From Epiperipatus broadwayi (taxonomy: Eukaryota; Onychophora; Udeonychophora; Euonychophora; Peripatidae), in NCBI GenBank assembly GCA_028023455.1, contig JAQFVV010012446.1, positions 496,001 to 560,000 of the forward strand: a stretch of 64,000 nucleotides of DNA, written 5' to 3'. Position numbers and translations under genes: made by a program. Shown here piece after piece: positions 1-11,272 of the stretch; within the stretch, counting starts at the first letter, position 1, and every line of letters starts with the position of its first letter. Below the pieces are notes generated by a model. That model searched no databases. It saw only the letters and a program-made list of their open reading frames with translations, and had not been told where the DNA came from.

Positions 1-2573
1 GTGGGAGTTATTGGTTCTGTTGCAAGGATGCTATCATATTTTTGTATCAGGTTGACTACCACTGTGTGTGCTTTTTGATAGAATATTGCCTGAATGGAAT
101 GAAGGGACATTCCATTCTGTTTTCTATGGAATTGCATTTTTGCTGTGCTGATGGATGAAGTACGACCCTTCCAAAACAGTCGTGCACATAGTCTGTAAAC
201 TTTGGATAGGAATATCTTGGTGATGGTAATGAACGGGAGGTAATAGGCAATCTTGGCCATTACTTTCATATTTAACAGAGCGACCTTGCCCTGCAGAGAT
301 AAATAGACCTTCGAAAGTCCCTGTGTAAGGTGGTCAGCTTGTTCAATGATGGTATTCTGAATACTTTTGGTCATGGCGAGTTGAGATTTATATATAGGGA
401 ACCCCAAGAAATTTTGGGGCTCCGCAAGAAATTTGGAATGGATTTTTTTTCCATTTAATATTCGCCATGTAGAGGATTTGCTGTGATTAATGTGTAGTTG
501 AGATGAGCTAGAAAATTTGTCCAGTAAAAGGTAAAGCGGTTGGAGATACTTATGTGATGGAAGGAATATTATGACATCATCCATATATGCAATGGAGGTG
601 ATGGATTTCTTGATTCTTGGTATATGAATTCCAGGGAGGGAGTCTTCTATAGACCTTAAAAGAGGGTCTATGTAGCATGAAAATAGTAATGCACTAAGCG
701 GAGACCCTTGAGGTATGGAGCGCTTAGGCGTGAATCCATCTGTTAAGGTTCCGTTAAGTGTGAGGTGAATGAATCTGTTATGTAATAGGTTATCTAGTAT
801 TTGTATGATTTGGGAAGGAATGTTGTATTTCCCTAGAAGTTCAAGCAGGATGTTGGGATTCACTGTGTCAAAGGCCTCAGCTATGTCAATCTGAACTGCA
901 ATCGGTTTTGATAGTCTATTAGATCTGACATAGTCGAGGAGTAATTTAACTTCTGTCATGGCAGTAAGGGTTGATGAACCCTTTTTAGCATATTGATTTT
1001 TTGAAATATTATGAATGATTTTGGACTCTATTTTTCTCTTTAATGACTCCTTCTATGATTTTGAATAAGATAGGAGTCATTGATATCGGTCTAATGCTGT
1101 TGATGGAAGTGGGTTCCTTGTTTTTCTTCAAGAACGGCACCATTGCAATAGGGTAAAGATTAGGAATTACCCTTTTTTGTGTTGAGAGGTGTTTTATCAT
1201 TCCCATTACAATCGGAATCACAATGTTGCTAAGATGTTGAAGCATAAACTTAGGTATGGCATGTATACCAGGATGTACATGGTCAGGTAGGACTGCTAAG
1301 CGATTCTTTATGTCAGTCTCTGTGATGCCATGTCTACCTATTGGAAAAATGTCATTCCAAGAGAGATCAACTCTGGGTTCACAATTTTGTAATCTTTCTT
1401 TAAAGAAAGATTCAATTTTCTGAAGCATATGAATTCCAGTATAATTGGAACCACTGATGATGATTGTTGAGGGCGTGGATTGTTTGGGTTTGTATCCTAA
1501 TGCCCAACGAAGATATGCTCTAGTCGTCCAACAATGCTGATTAGGTAGGTATATTTTGGATCTTTTAATTGCTATGTATTCTGCAATGGCCACTTGTTTG
1601 GTCTTATATTGATGCTTAAGGTTAAGCAACCTTTCCAATGGCTCATTATCGATGTTGAATGCATTGATTTGGTGAGAGATTTGTTCCAGCTCATTAAAAA
1701 GCGTTGTAGGCCCTTTAGATCTTCTGGTGTGTTGTACTATGAGTGACTGTAGAATTCCCACAAGAGAGAACCAAGCTTCCTCCGGAGGTCTAGTGAGTAT
1801 GTCAATTTTTTGAAAAAGAATGTAGGCCTCGGAGAATACCACCTCAGTTGTGGAGGCACGAGTGAGGACTCTTATGGTATTGTTGGTGCTTATTGTAGGG
1901 AAGTTTTGAAGCTGCAGGTCTGCAACTATTGCATGGTGGTCTGTAAAGGCTGCTGGCTGAAGATATGCTTCAATACAGAAGTGAAATTCTGCTGTATAAA
2001 ATAACAGGTCTATTAGGGTATGATAAACTTTCGTGTGAAATGAAAAAGCATTAGGAGGGAAATACCCTCTACCATCCAGAAATCCTCTGTTGAGGAGATG
2101 AAGATATTTTCTGTCATATTCTTCATAGGATAGATTAAAATCTCCTATTAATATAGCAGGTGCATTGTTATTGGAAGTCAGCATATTTATAGTGTTGATA
2201 ATTCTTAGGTGAACTTCTTTATTATTGGGGGCATATACATAAAATGAGTTTATGTTACTTGATCCATATGTTAAGTTCAGAGCAATCAAGTTGTTGTCTT
2301 CGTAGAGCACTTTAAATTTATTGGGAGGGCACTTCTTGTTAATAAGCACTCCAACTCCTCCGGCAGCGGAGCTATTGATGGCTAATTTTAAGTAACCAAG
2401 TTTGCTAAGCTCTGTCTGGATATTATGGTTGGAGTGCTGATGGAATTTGGTTTCTCCTAAGAATAAAATGTGAGGAGAAATAAAGGAAAAAAATGCCTAA
2501 TGGCATATACACGAGTGAGGGTGTTTAGACCTCTCACATTGATCCCTACTACTCTGCACGGCAGGTTATCCAT
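1..2573 (-). pseudogene. LINE-A ORF2: endonuclease and reverse transcriptase, partial
   Basis: The ATG at 2,573-2,571 overlaps the ORF1 stop (ATGGATAA arrangement), which suggests coupled or reinitiated translation. Endonuclease signatures follow: INVRGLN near the start, a GETKFH-like segment, YAPN, GDFN at about 2,130 and TDHHAI at about 1,940. Between 1,300 and 1,010 comes the beginning of the RT (SIRPISMTPILFKIIEGVI). After a frameshift near 1,010 the RT resumes: motif A AEAFDTVN at about 860-885, motif B PQGSPLS at about 690-715, and motif C YMDD at 581-592. YMDD replaces the FADD or YADD common in LINEs. The thumb and C-terminal region (SARLFW-like, then GMSFHSIQA) runs to base 1. Frameshifts make it non-functional. 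The protein would nick target DNA and prime reverse transcription there. Confidence 0.85.
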
Positions 2574-3857
2574 CAACTCTTAGATCGCTAGTAAGTACCG
2601 CTTGCGGGCTGTTTAAGTTTGGAGAGGCAAGTTCAGAGGATTTAGGTGAGGGAACCATGTGAGCAGATGCAGGAGGTTGTAGGCTATAGGTAGAAAGGTC
2701 TTCTGTATTGGTGTCTGTTGGCTTAGAGTGAGAGTCCTGTGTATTAGAGTGTTTTATTTTCCTTTTTTTATCTTGCATAGTATTTGAGCTGTTGTAAGAG
2801 TGATTTTTTATAGTTTTATTTAAGTCAAAATTGGTTGAATTCAAAGCAGTCTGTTCATCTTCCTCAGAACTGCTTTGTGCAAATTTTGTTGACTTTCTTT
2901 TTTTGTTGTATAAGGTTTGTGTTATGTAATCCATATCTGTTTCTATGTCTGGATTAATCTGTATGTCATTGGCTTCACCTAACATTGACGGATTCTGATG
3001 TGTGATATTTTGTGCTGGTTTTTGCATATGTTTCATGTTGTGGCTTGTGCTGGATGGTGTGGGTAAGTCAGAGTGTGATTGCTGTACCCGGGGTGGTTCT
3101 AAGAAATCTTTTGTTTGTTTGTTTTGGGAATTATAAGAATTTGAGCTTGTGGTAATATTTATTACGTGTTTATCAGATGGCAAGTCTAGTTTAAGTTGCT
3201 GCCTTGTTTGGTCTCTGTAGCTGTTAAGAAAACCTTTTGAATTAATTTGTGATGAGTTTTGAGAATTTGAGGCATGTCCTGTGGAGTTTTTTGAATTCGG
3301 ATAAGTGGTTGTTTTTTTATTCCGATTTTCAACAATTCTGAATTTTTCCGTGGTGTGGGTTTGTCCAGAGTCATCTTCTGGAATAAAGTGTAAATCGGAT
3401 GTATGCTGATTCTTTGCCTGATAGTTAATTTGCTGCTGGCATTTGTGTGCTCTATTTTTATTATGACCACAATGAGTGCAGATTCGGCTATACAGTCCTT
3501 TATAAGATGCGTGCGGAGCCCACAGTAGAAACACTGTGGTCTCACTCCGATAAATGTAAGAATCATTGGCTCTCCATTAAGTTTTAACGTTGTTGGTATA
3601 TCTGTTGGTTTGGAATTTTTATTTAAGTGTATATTAAATGATGCGGTGTTTGATAGTATGTGCCCATCAATTGGGAGATATTTAAAATTGGAAATTTTGC
3701 CAAAATCAGCGAGAAGTTCTTGTAGTTGAATGCCATCGAGACCCATTACGCAGTTTTTGATTTTTCCTGTAAGCGTTGCAGTTCTATTTAAATCTATATA
3801 AGTGATAAACCTATTCTGGATAATTTTATACGTGTTACGGAAGTTATTTCTGGGCAC
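2566..3857 (-). pseudogene. LINE-A ORF1, carboxyl part with two CCHC zinc knuckles (frameshifted)
   Basis: Two overlapping frames (3,857-3,186 and 3,534-2,566) together continue ORF1. The first carries a domain ending in CFYCGLRTHLIKDC, a C-X2-C-X4-H-X4-C zinc knuckle. The second frame resumes at once with CTHCGHNKNRAHKC, a second Cys/His knuckle of the type that follows it in LINE ORF1 proteins. The frame changes near 3,490, between the two knuckles, so they were once tandem in one protein. The rest is a hydrophilic Ser/Asn-rich tail ending at the stop at 2,566-2,568. The stop overlaps the ATG of ORF2. The function is inferred as binding of element RNA. Confidence 0.7.
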
Positions 3858-5565
3858 ACGTCTGAACTGAAAATTCGATTGCTATGTAGCGATCATTAGG
3901 GTGAGTTAGAATTCGTTGTATTCCCTCACCAATGTTTTCTTTTTTAATGAGGCTACATAGCGCTTCGATTGGAAACTTATATAATGAGCAGTTTTCGTCT
4001 GTTATGGCCAGAACAAGGCTTTTGTCATTGCTATAGTTGGATAGTGACTTCAGTAGTTTTAATGGGATCGATTGATTGAAGCTTTGACTGAGAGAAGCAT
4101 ACTGTTCATCATTAAAGTTATCTGTGGAAAATTCAGATGGGAGAAGTGGGTTTTGTATTGTGTTGTTTTGCTGTTCAATCTCTTGTTCTATTATATCTAG
4201 CATGGGAGAACTAAATGCGTCCGAGTAATTTGTATCATATTCGCTCTGAAGTGCGAAGTTTCCAGCAGAGCGGTTTTCATTTATTACTTTATTCATATTT
4301 GCGTTTTGATTTGTGCCTATTTTAGTTATATTTGCATATGATGGTTTAATTTGGGATAATTTATCATAACATGTCTCTTGTTGTTCTTGCAAAACTTGTG
4401 AAATAGCTAGATTTAAGGGAGGTTCGGCTGCGGAAGCAAGAATCGGTGATTTGACTTTGTTTGACTTAACGTTGTGTGGATTTTGGATCAGCGCCTCTAG
4501 CGGAAGCGTGGGTTTGGAAGACGAGGAACCGCCGACTATTATATTTTCAATTTGGAGCTTTGCATTTTCCTTAGATTCTATTTTATTTCCATAAATTATT
4601 TTTTTTTCATCTTGTTTATTGTTTAATCTGTCTTTTGATTGTATTTCCAGTCTTGCCTGGCCATTATTTATGTTAGAATCCGATATGATTCCTTCACGAG
4701 GCAGAGAGCCGTTGTAATCATGAGTGTAAGTGGTTAGTCCATTTTGTGTAGAATATTCGTAAGTTTTGTTAAACGAAATGCTATTTTTTGATGTATTGTT
4801 TAATATTATATCAGGATTTTGTGTTTTTTTCTTTGATTTTTTATTATTTTTGATTTTTTCCGTTTTACTTTCAGAAAGAGTATCTTCGCCGCTTTCATAA
4901 GACCGACGGCTTTGACTATCAATGTAATTATTTTCCTCTATATTTAATATTTGTTTGTTTTTAGTTGTTTCAGTTATTGGCATGGTCTTAATTGTTTGTG
5001 GTTTCATTTCATGTTGATTTAATGTTAATTTAGAAGTGATATCAGCATTATGAGTCAGAGGTTGCTCATTTTGGTTTACGTTACATGCGCTTATCCCTAT
5101 GTTTACGCTTGGGCTTCGTAATTGCGATTGAATTTTTTCATTTAAAATCTGAATGTCATTTAACTGTTTTAATTTTTCGTTGTTATTTTGGGCTGTATTT
5201 GGATTTAAAAATAATTTATTTTTTGGTGGATGAGAATCCATAGGTGTTTCATTTTCTGTAGAAGTTAAGTAGGGAAACTTATCTTCACTTAAGTTTTCTT
5301 TCGCGGAGGTAGATTCTTTGTTGTGAACATTATCATTTTGAAGAATTTTTGTAGATTTTTTATATAAATATTGATAATTTTTAGCACATGCTATTTTAAA
5401 TTTATATGGATTAGTATGGATTTTTTTTTTTGAAGTTATTGATGATTTCTTTTTATAAGGGTTAGTTCTGGCTTTCACGCTACGAATATTTAATATGGCC
5501 GTTTCCATATTCGGCTGATTTTTTTTTATGTACCTTGGAATGCGGGATTTATTCCGCAGTTCCAT
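3844..5565 (-). pseudogene. LINE-A ORF1, amino-terminal 573 codons
   Basis: This open frame encodes a very polar, Asn/Lys/Ser/Gln-rich protein without recognisable enzymatic motifs. That fits the disordered first part of a LINE ORF1 nucleic-acid-binding protein. It starts with MELRNKSR and ends at a stop 14 bases inside the next overlapping frame, which carries on with similar composition into a zinc-knuckle domain. I infer one ancestral ORF1 of roughly 1,000 residues, split by a frameshift near 3,850. In this family class ORF1p coats the element RNA in the cytoplasm; that role is known of relatives, not shown here. An independent host gene is unlikely, because the endonuclease-RT ORF follows directly on the same strand. 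Confidence 0.6.
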
Positions 5566-6139
5566 GTGATAAATAATAAAATAAGGCTTACCTTATTCGA
5601 ATACGTAATTTTCCTGTCTTGATTCTTGAAATTAAGGAAGATTTTAGTTCGATTTATGAGGGGCACTTTTATTTTCAATTTTAAACTTAAATCAAAAACA
5701 AGCATTCTTATTGGTAACTTATTTATTAAAAAATAATATTTAAAAATATTTATATGAGCATTTTTAAGTTTTAAAAAAAATCCAGAACTTTTTATTATTA
5801 TTACTGAACAATGCTACAACCTAGATATTATGCAAAAAAATAATTTTACTAAAAAGTTAAAACTTTTAAATAAAAAATACTAATTAATTGAAAATACCGC
5901 GGTATCACGTGTTGTGTAAGCTTTTAAAAAATATCGTTAGAGGTCGTACTTTTCTATGCCAAAAACAAAAACATTTTATCTATAAATATAAAAATTAGCT
6001 AGCATTTTAGTAAATGATTGTGTACAAAGAGAGGGAAAAGTTTATTATCTAAATACTAATTGAAATATTTGATTTATTAAAATACGATATAAAAATTAAG
6101 CTTGCCAAACAATTTTAAATGGATTATGTTACTTGGTTA

Positions 6140-6230
6140 CAGTAGATAAAGAGTTCCTAAACTTTTTTGACAGTCGACCCCTTTATCAATTTTTTAACTT
6201 TTTATCAACCCCTTCGACTTTACTATTACA
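6140..6230 (+). repeat. hAT-type terminal sequence, left arm
   Basis: The stretch starts CAGTAGATAAAGAGTTCC, then has AAACTTTTTTG and GTCGACCCCTTT. This order (CAGTGGTTCCCAAACTTTTTTG-like, then GTCGACCCC) is typical of termini of hAT elements related to ZBED5/Charlie transposases. It is continued by a second CAACCCCTT block. The flanking bases are shared with the mirror copy, so no target duplication can be read here. It supports the transposase fossil at 7.25-8.04 kb belonging to the same element. Confidence 0.55.
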
Positions 6231-6539
6231 TGATTACGATAGTAAAAAAATGCTAATGTGATTTTTAGATTGTTTATTTTACAGTGTTTATTATTTTTTA
6301 AATTATATACTTTTAATATATTTAGTATTTACCTAAAAGTTTGTGATGATGGTATATTAGATGTAATGATATGTTGTATTATTTCCATCATCTACCATTA
6401 AATGTTGAATGTATAGAAAAATTTAAACTGTTCACATACAAACAACTTTTTAGTAATAACACACAAATAGATAAGACAGATTAGCAATCACACAATGTTT
6501 GAAGTAATATTATTCTCCATCCTTTTTCAGGTGTTGCTG

Positions 6540-6665
6540 ACCTGACTAGTGACAATATTAGCATAGTAGTCGAACTGACACCTTTAGATTCTCGAATATC
6601 AAATTTTAAGGCAACACTCTAACCAACTTAACTATTTTGTCAAAGCAACATACAGTAGAAAATTC
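6540..6665 (-). repeat. tRNA-like SINE fragment, left arm
   Basis: On the minus strand AGTTAAGTTGGTTAGAGTG resembles a tRNA D-arm (polymerase III box A). GTCAGTTCGACTAC, about 40 bases later, resembles the T-arm (box B). The mirror copy at 18,345-18,480 is nearly identical. No intact tRNA cloverleaf is evident, so this is a SINE head or tRNA relic rather than a tRNA gene. Confidence 0.4.
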
Positions 6666-6789
6666 ATTTATTAATAGATGAGGATTGGTTCAAATCCTCT
6701 TGAGTCAATAAAAAAATTATGAATACTTTTTTCTAAGAACAAGGTTAATTACAGGCTTTCATGCTTTGTGTATTGCTATACTGGGTTGA

Positions 6790-7245
6790 CTTATAAGATT
6801 ATTTGCCACTGTCATACGAGAAGCTTCCTTGAATTATTTTTCTTTACACCTTTTCCATTCTATTCAATATTTTTCTATTTTCCCAATTGAACACATTCAT
6901 ATGTACGTGATCTACTAATGTAGACAACTGTTTTTTTTCTCTTTTAACCATTAGTTTGTGTTCCTTTAATCACTGTTCAACAGGAGCACAGGTCTCATCA
7001 ATATATTTTCTTCCACATTCACGTGGTATTTCATATATGCAGTTTTTGTTTGTCAGCATTTTCAGTTTAGTCATGGCTGAAGTTAGAATTTCTTGAAATG
7101 TGGTATGGTTTTAGAAAACTATTTTAATATTGTATTGACTGTCAGATTTTTTTTAATTTGTGTGCCATTCCAGGTATATATGGATACACCCAGGTCATTC
7201 GTAAAAGTAAAAATATCACACAGACTAGCATTTGGTTGATTTGTT
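6790..7245 (-). pseudogene. Decayed Penelope-type GIY-YIG endonuclease domain, left arm
   Basis: Read on the minus strand in changing frames, the segment matches the linker and GIY-YIG region of Penelope-like elements. It has a T-I-L-K-x-F-S-K-like linker and MKYHVNVEENI in place of an IYxIPCxCGxxYI core, then a KGTQTNG stretch where LKEH should be, and a KIL-like segment. The mirror copy at 17,800-18,260 preserves the motif better (IYDMPCECGRKYIYET, then LKEHK). Stops and frameshifts make it inactive. It belongs to a different subfamily from the PLE at 11.3-13.2 kb. It lies directly downstream of the hAT transposase relic, on the same strand. Confidence 0.55.
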
Positions 7246-7249
7246 GTGA

Positions 7250-8040
7250 TACCACTTCTTCAGGCAGATCATAGTCACTTTTTTTAAGAAAAACTTTGAC
7301 TTCTTCTTCCATGCGATAGCCAGTGGACTTCCATGTGGAAAACCAAAACTAAATGCTTACTTCCAGAATCTTCACCAAGCATCTTAAAAAGGTGGTGGTT
7401 CAGAGCATATCTCATAATCCAGTTGATGGAGAAGTCTCCAGGATTTTTTCAACTTTGGGGGCAATGTTTTTGATGATAAGGCATGTTAATGAAGAAAACA
7501 GTGTGTACCTGCAAGTGCAGAATCTCTTGTTCCATCGGTGTAAAAAATCCTCATATACTTCCTGGAATAGCAGGGACACCATTGGACACAGAGAACCAAT
7601 CATTTAGTTATTTAAGTCATATTTTGCAAAGACGTTTTTGGCACAATGGAAGACATCTTCACATTTTGTGATTGTTTTCAGATCTTCACAAAACAGGAAA
7701 TCTTCCATTGTGACACCATCATGGATATATCTCTCTAATGTGATGAGTTGACTGCAATTTAGAATATCAGATGTTTTGTCCAACTGGAGAGAGATTTTCA
7801 AGGGACTAGCCCTGATATCTGTGATAACTTGGTTCAAAATATCCAAACTTAAATCACCAGTTGGCTCTAAATAACATAATTTAATAGTGGCACTAATTTT
7901 AGCTTGTTTGAGGCTTCTTTTCCTTAAACAATTGGTGTCATTTCTTATGCACACAGTTAGATTTTTGGATTTGGCTGTTTTATTCACCATGTGGTATAAA
8001 GCCATCAGCAATGTTTTGACAGCAGATGAAAAACCTAAAT
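7250..8040 (-). pseudogene. Decayed hAT transposase, ZBED5-like, left arm
   Basis: The clearest part is 8,011-7,604. There ASPLKISLQLDKTSDILNC, QLITLERYI and EDFLFCEDLKT match the start of the hAT catalytic domain in ZBED5/SCAND3-like proteins (the S-L-Q-L-D-E-S/T-D region with a catalytic Asp, then the FLFCKPL motif). The frame then breaks. Fragments of the middle region, including a KTLPPKL-like piece, follow down to about 7,250. Residues expected at the C-terminal dimerisation domain are missing; a PLE fragment takes their place. In an intact element this protein would cut and rejoin the terminal repeats. The same relic is present inverted at 16,930-17,790. Confidence 0.75.
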
Positions 8041-8624
8041 TTTAGAAGAGTTATTTGAGTATCAAAGTGGGCCATTTTAACTTTCACTAATTCAACATTA
8101 TGTCCTGCAACATCTGCACCTTTATGACATTTGAAAAGATAGGATCACAAAATATGCACTTGGGTATTTGCAGATGCTCAGTTGGTCAGGTGCAAGTGAA
8201 AGCAAACTGCACATAATCATCATTCCAGTTTTCTTTCTTTGAAGTAATGGGTTAATTAATCATTTAGAATTATAATCTGAAAAAAAAAAAAAAGAATAAA
8301 GTTAATTAGAAGAAAAATCAAAATAAGCAAAATAACATTAAGTATAATCACCATTTATTAGAGACATAAGCACTGCACGAACACAGAATCAACAATACAC
8401 CGACTACTATAGCATCACACATGGGTTTATATACTTTGTGAAATATTGTGAACATTGTTGAATATACATCACATGACCCCATTGATTAATTCTTAATACT
8501 TTTGAGTCACAATCATGTGAATACACCCTTTGTTTTATGCGGATTTATTTAATGCAATTTTAAAGTTATGCGATTCATGTTTCTTTTTAATATCTTTGTA
8601 TGTGGTTTTCTTTTATGCGATAAA

Positions 8625-8790
8625 AATTATTAGATCAGAAGTGAAGCATTGATAATGTGCTATTACTTTAAATATTATAAATTTTGCGCACTCACATTAT
8701 ATTTAAAGTAATAGCACATTATCAGAGTTTGACTTCCATCTAATAATTTCAATATTTTAAGCACTTTATAATAGTACTGTAATAGATTTA
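8625..8790. mobile_element. Palindrome-headed short element, copy 1 (nested)
   Basis: A long imperfect palindrome (arms with AATTATTAGAT, then GATAATGTGCTATTACTTTAAAT) is followed by an asymmetric tail ending in AATAGATTTA. The same architecture and tail occur at 40,071-40,370. The flanks TGCGATA and TGCAATA may be a short imperfect target duplication. It is nested inside the TA-flanked transposon. Confidence 0.6.
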
Positions 8791-8854
8791 TGCAATACAG
8801 AAGTTCATAATTCACTTACAATCAGGATCTCCCTATTTTATATACACACATTAA

Positions 8855-9154
8855 ATTTTACGAGATTATAATGTAAATCTGTTCAAACGTTATAGATGCC
8901 TACACTGTGTATGTTGTTATTTTTGCATTTTAAATCATGTTCTATTTTTGCTTTTTTAAAAAAGAGTATGTAATCAATTGATCATTTAGTGTCCACAAGT
9001 AATATATTTTACAAGACTATAATGTAAATCTGTTTAAACGTTATAGATGAAAAATACTATCTATATGTTGTTGTTTTTGCATTTTAAATCACATTCTATT
9101 TTTGCTTTTTATAAAAAGAGTATGTAATCAATCAATCATTTAGTGTCCGCAAGT
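8855..9154. repeat. Tandem duplication of about 150 bp
   Basis: The segment ATTTTACGAGATTATAATG... to GTGTCCACAAGT (8,855-9,000) is repeated with about 10 percent change at 9,006-9,154, ending GTGTCCGCAAGT. It lies inside the 1,478 bp transposon. No coding potential is seen. Confidence 0.8.
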
Positions 9155-10139
9155 TTATTTTTAAAAAGAAAGTAATTTTTTAATTTTCAATTCCGTTTAA
9201 AAATCAAATTTCATCGCTTCAAATCACATTAATTTAAGATCATGTTACGTAATTTTTAAATTGCTAATTACAATTAAAAATCAGATTTTAATTGTCAAAT
9301 TTAATTGTGTCACCGCTGTTAAAGACAAAAATATGAATTTCATTTTTGTTAGTTTTAATTACATTTTTCTTATCAGTGGTGAGTCAATGTCTTTTTATTA
9401 TCGTAAGTCTAAGTTGTTATTTTTATTTTAAACTTTTAGTTTACTCTAATGGAGAGGAAAAAACACCCAAGAAAATGAATTTCTTTGGAAACAAAAATAT
9501 CAATTTTAGATCGCTTAGCAAAATGGAAGGATTAACAGTGATTGTAAAACGTTTTAGTTGTATTTTCTTTTGACTTCATTTAATTTAAGGAGAAGCTACA
9601 GTACCTCACATCACATCACATCATGATGAATCTGATGTCCCAAATAGCGATAATAATTAAAATACTGTACATGTATGAAAAAAATGTAAACTACGCACAA
9701 AAATATATTGTTTTGAATAAAATTAAATACTGTAGTTAATAAAAAAAGTAAAAAAAGTTTGTTTTGTATCATTTTTTTTTCAAATATGAAATTTTTTATT
9801 AGTCATATTTTACTTTCTTTCTTTTTTTTTATGCAAATTTTAAAGTAATTACATGTTGTTGCTTTGCTTTTATGCAATTTTTGGAAAATTACAGTACGTA
9901 TCCCCCATTTTTCAAGGTAAGGTAAGTATATTTTTGTGCGATTTTTTTTTTGTGCACATTTTCTGAGGAACTTATCTACCGCATAAAATGAGACCCAGGT
10001 GTACTTTACTCAAAGAAATGATAAGAAATATAAATTGACCATAATTCATGAATATATGCAACAGTTCTCTTAATATAAGCAAAAAAATAATGTTATCTCA
10101 TACCTCCTGGAATGCCATCTCACATCCCTGACTGGGAAA

Positions 10140-10690
10140 CCCTGCTTAGATCATCATCTCCCACACATATGTATAATCATTGCTCAGTTTATATCAAGAT
10201 AGTAAATCTTCAAACTTTAATGGTCAGGCTTCAATCTACTCCACCCTCCAACTTATCAGCCATCCATATTATTGAAAATTTGATGATTAGACACTCAAAA
10301 TCCCTTGTTGATGTGAATATTATTGTCATGCCCATATTGGCTTCAAGTCACTCTGGTCCCCCATATATAAGACCTTGTCCATTTAAATACACGTAAGAGG
10401 ACTGGGTAGGTTACAGGTTCAAACTATAATAGGTTTCAAATACAAGCATAATTTATATACTTGAAATTGAAATATAATTACAAAGAATTTCAATACAGAT
10501 TTTCATGTCTCTTTCAGATATCCGCTCTATCTTACACAACTGATACACATAACCACATGCATGTGACAAAGTTCATTAATCTGCAAAATATGTATTTCAC
10601 GCTGAACTAACACTCAGTAATTGGTCCCAATCATCATTTCTCCCCCACACATATAATCAATGCTCCATTTATATTGTACCGGTCAGATGA
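10140..10690 (-). repeat. PLE 3' terminal unit (pseudo-LTR U1)
   Basis: This unit of about 500 bp is shared with 14,024-14,432, 14,433-14,878 (inverted), 14,879-16,330 (inverted) and, in part, 41,093-41,476. The sequence around 10,160-10,200 (CATCATCTCCCACACATATG, then TCAGTTTATAT) recurs at about 10,630-10,678, so a second tandem unit begins and is cut off. The hammerhead-like motif is at 10,582-10,626. The apparent reading frame within it is not conserved in the other copies and is treated as noncoding. Confidence 0.75.
10582..10626 (-). ncRNA. Hammerhead-like motif in U1 (degenerate)
   Basis: On the minus strand CCAA precedes a core-like ACTGAG, then a GTGTTA-GTT-CAGCGT hairpin, then GAAA, then TACATAT. 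Compared with a type I hammerhead, the GAAA and the short stem III (ATA with TAT) are present. The CTGATGA core is altered and stem II is weakened. It is probably inactive. Confidence 0.35.
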
Positions 10691-11272
10691 TGAATGTTCG
10701 TTTAACCCAGTTTGAATACTAGGTGAAAGTACCTCGAGGCCACCCATATGCAAGATATTAAATCAAGAATACTATGACCTCTGCCCTATTCGCCTATTCT
10801 CCAGTCTAATTACGAACCAAAAACATTATCTGAGACACACATAAATTATTTTCTTACCTGACATAGGCTTAGCATCAGAGACATTAACAAAGACACTTAC
10901 GGGACTAACTAAGTCAAATGTGCATAAAAAAATATATATTATGAAATATCATTGGACGAGCAATATAACAGATTAAGCTAATCAGAAATGGAAATAAAAT
11001 TAGAAAACTTAAGCTTTTAGATTAAATAACATATTTTAATAAAATGTAAATTTTAAATATTTGAAAGGTTTTAAGTTTTTTTGCTATTCCCTGATTGAAT
11101 ATATATATAAACATTACAAGCATAAAGCTAAACTAGTCAATATAAGATCAAAACTACCCCAAATCCAAAATTAAACCAGACCAGCATAAAAAATATTAAA
11201 ACACAACCTCACTGCTACAAGCAGACTTCTCAAGTGTAAAGAACTACAAAAAACTACACAATATATATAATA

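Larger units (their letters stand above)
1..5640 (-). mobile_element. LINE-A: APE-type non-LTR retrotransposon, 3' end outside window
   Basis: A long minus-strand element holds, in transcription order, an ORF1 with zinc knuckles, an apurinic-type endonuclease and a reverse transcriptase. ORF1 begins near 5,565 and the element's 5' end is somewhere between there and about 5,640; the 3' end lies beyond base 1. At least three frameshifts break it (near 3,850, near 3,490 and near 1,010; probably also near 2,480), so this copy is dead as it stands. ORF2 overlaps the end of ORF1. A second copy of the same family, 3' half only, lies at 19.7-21.0 kb on the other strand. The clade is not certain: the carboxyl part resembles the L1/Tx1/R1 type of C-terminal region. 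Confidence 0.85.
8524..10001. mobile_element. 1,478 bp non-autonomous DNA transposon with TA target duplication
   Basis: The ends are inverted: CACCC...TTTTATGCGG on the left, and CACCTGGGTCTCATTTTATGCGG on the complement of the right end. The flanks are TA at 8,522-8,523 and 10,002-10,003. The right arm of the giant repeat has the empty site with a single TA (16,445-16,446), which fixes both ends exactly. Repeated TTATGCG-type subterminal motifs occur inside. A TA target fits the Tc1/mariner/pogo superfamily. No transposase is encoded. It contains a tandem duplication, a palindromic insertion and a short LINE-B 3' tail at about 9,590-9,630. Confidence 0.85.
5668..10690. repeat. Left arm of giant inverted repeat
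   Basis: Reading the reverse complement of 14,835-19,661 gives the same sequence in the same order, with identity that looks well above 90 percent over long stretches by eye (compare 6,120-6,300 with 18,720-18,880). The outer break is sharp: homology stops at about 5,668 on the left and 19,661 on the right. The arm carries a hAT-like terminus, a tRNA-like piece, a PLE GIY-YIG fossil, a hAT transposase fossil and a hammerhead-bearing unit. It has its own private 1,478 bp insertion (8,524-10,001) that the right arm lacks. Confidence 0.9.

Noticed and set aside
1810-2004. Plus-strand open frame inside the LINE-A endonuclease region
   Set aside because: It is the antisense shadow of the minus-strand LINE-A ORF2.
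6540-6665. Possible functional tRNA gene
   Set aside because: Box A and box B are present, but no acceptor or anticodon stems form; duplicated with the arm as part of repeat sequence.
10112-10396. Open frame of 94 codons inside the PLE terminal unit
   Set aside because: The frame is not kept in the four other copies of the unit; the sequence is noncoding repeat.
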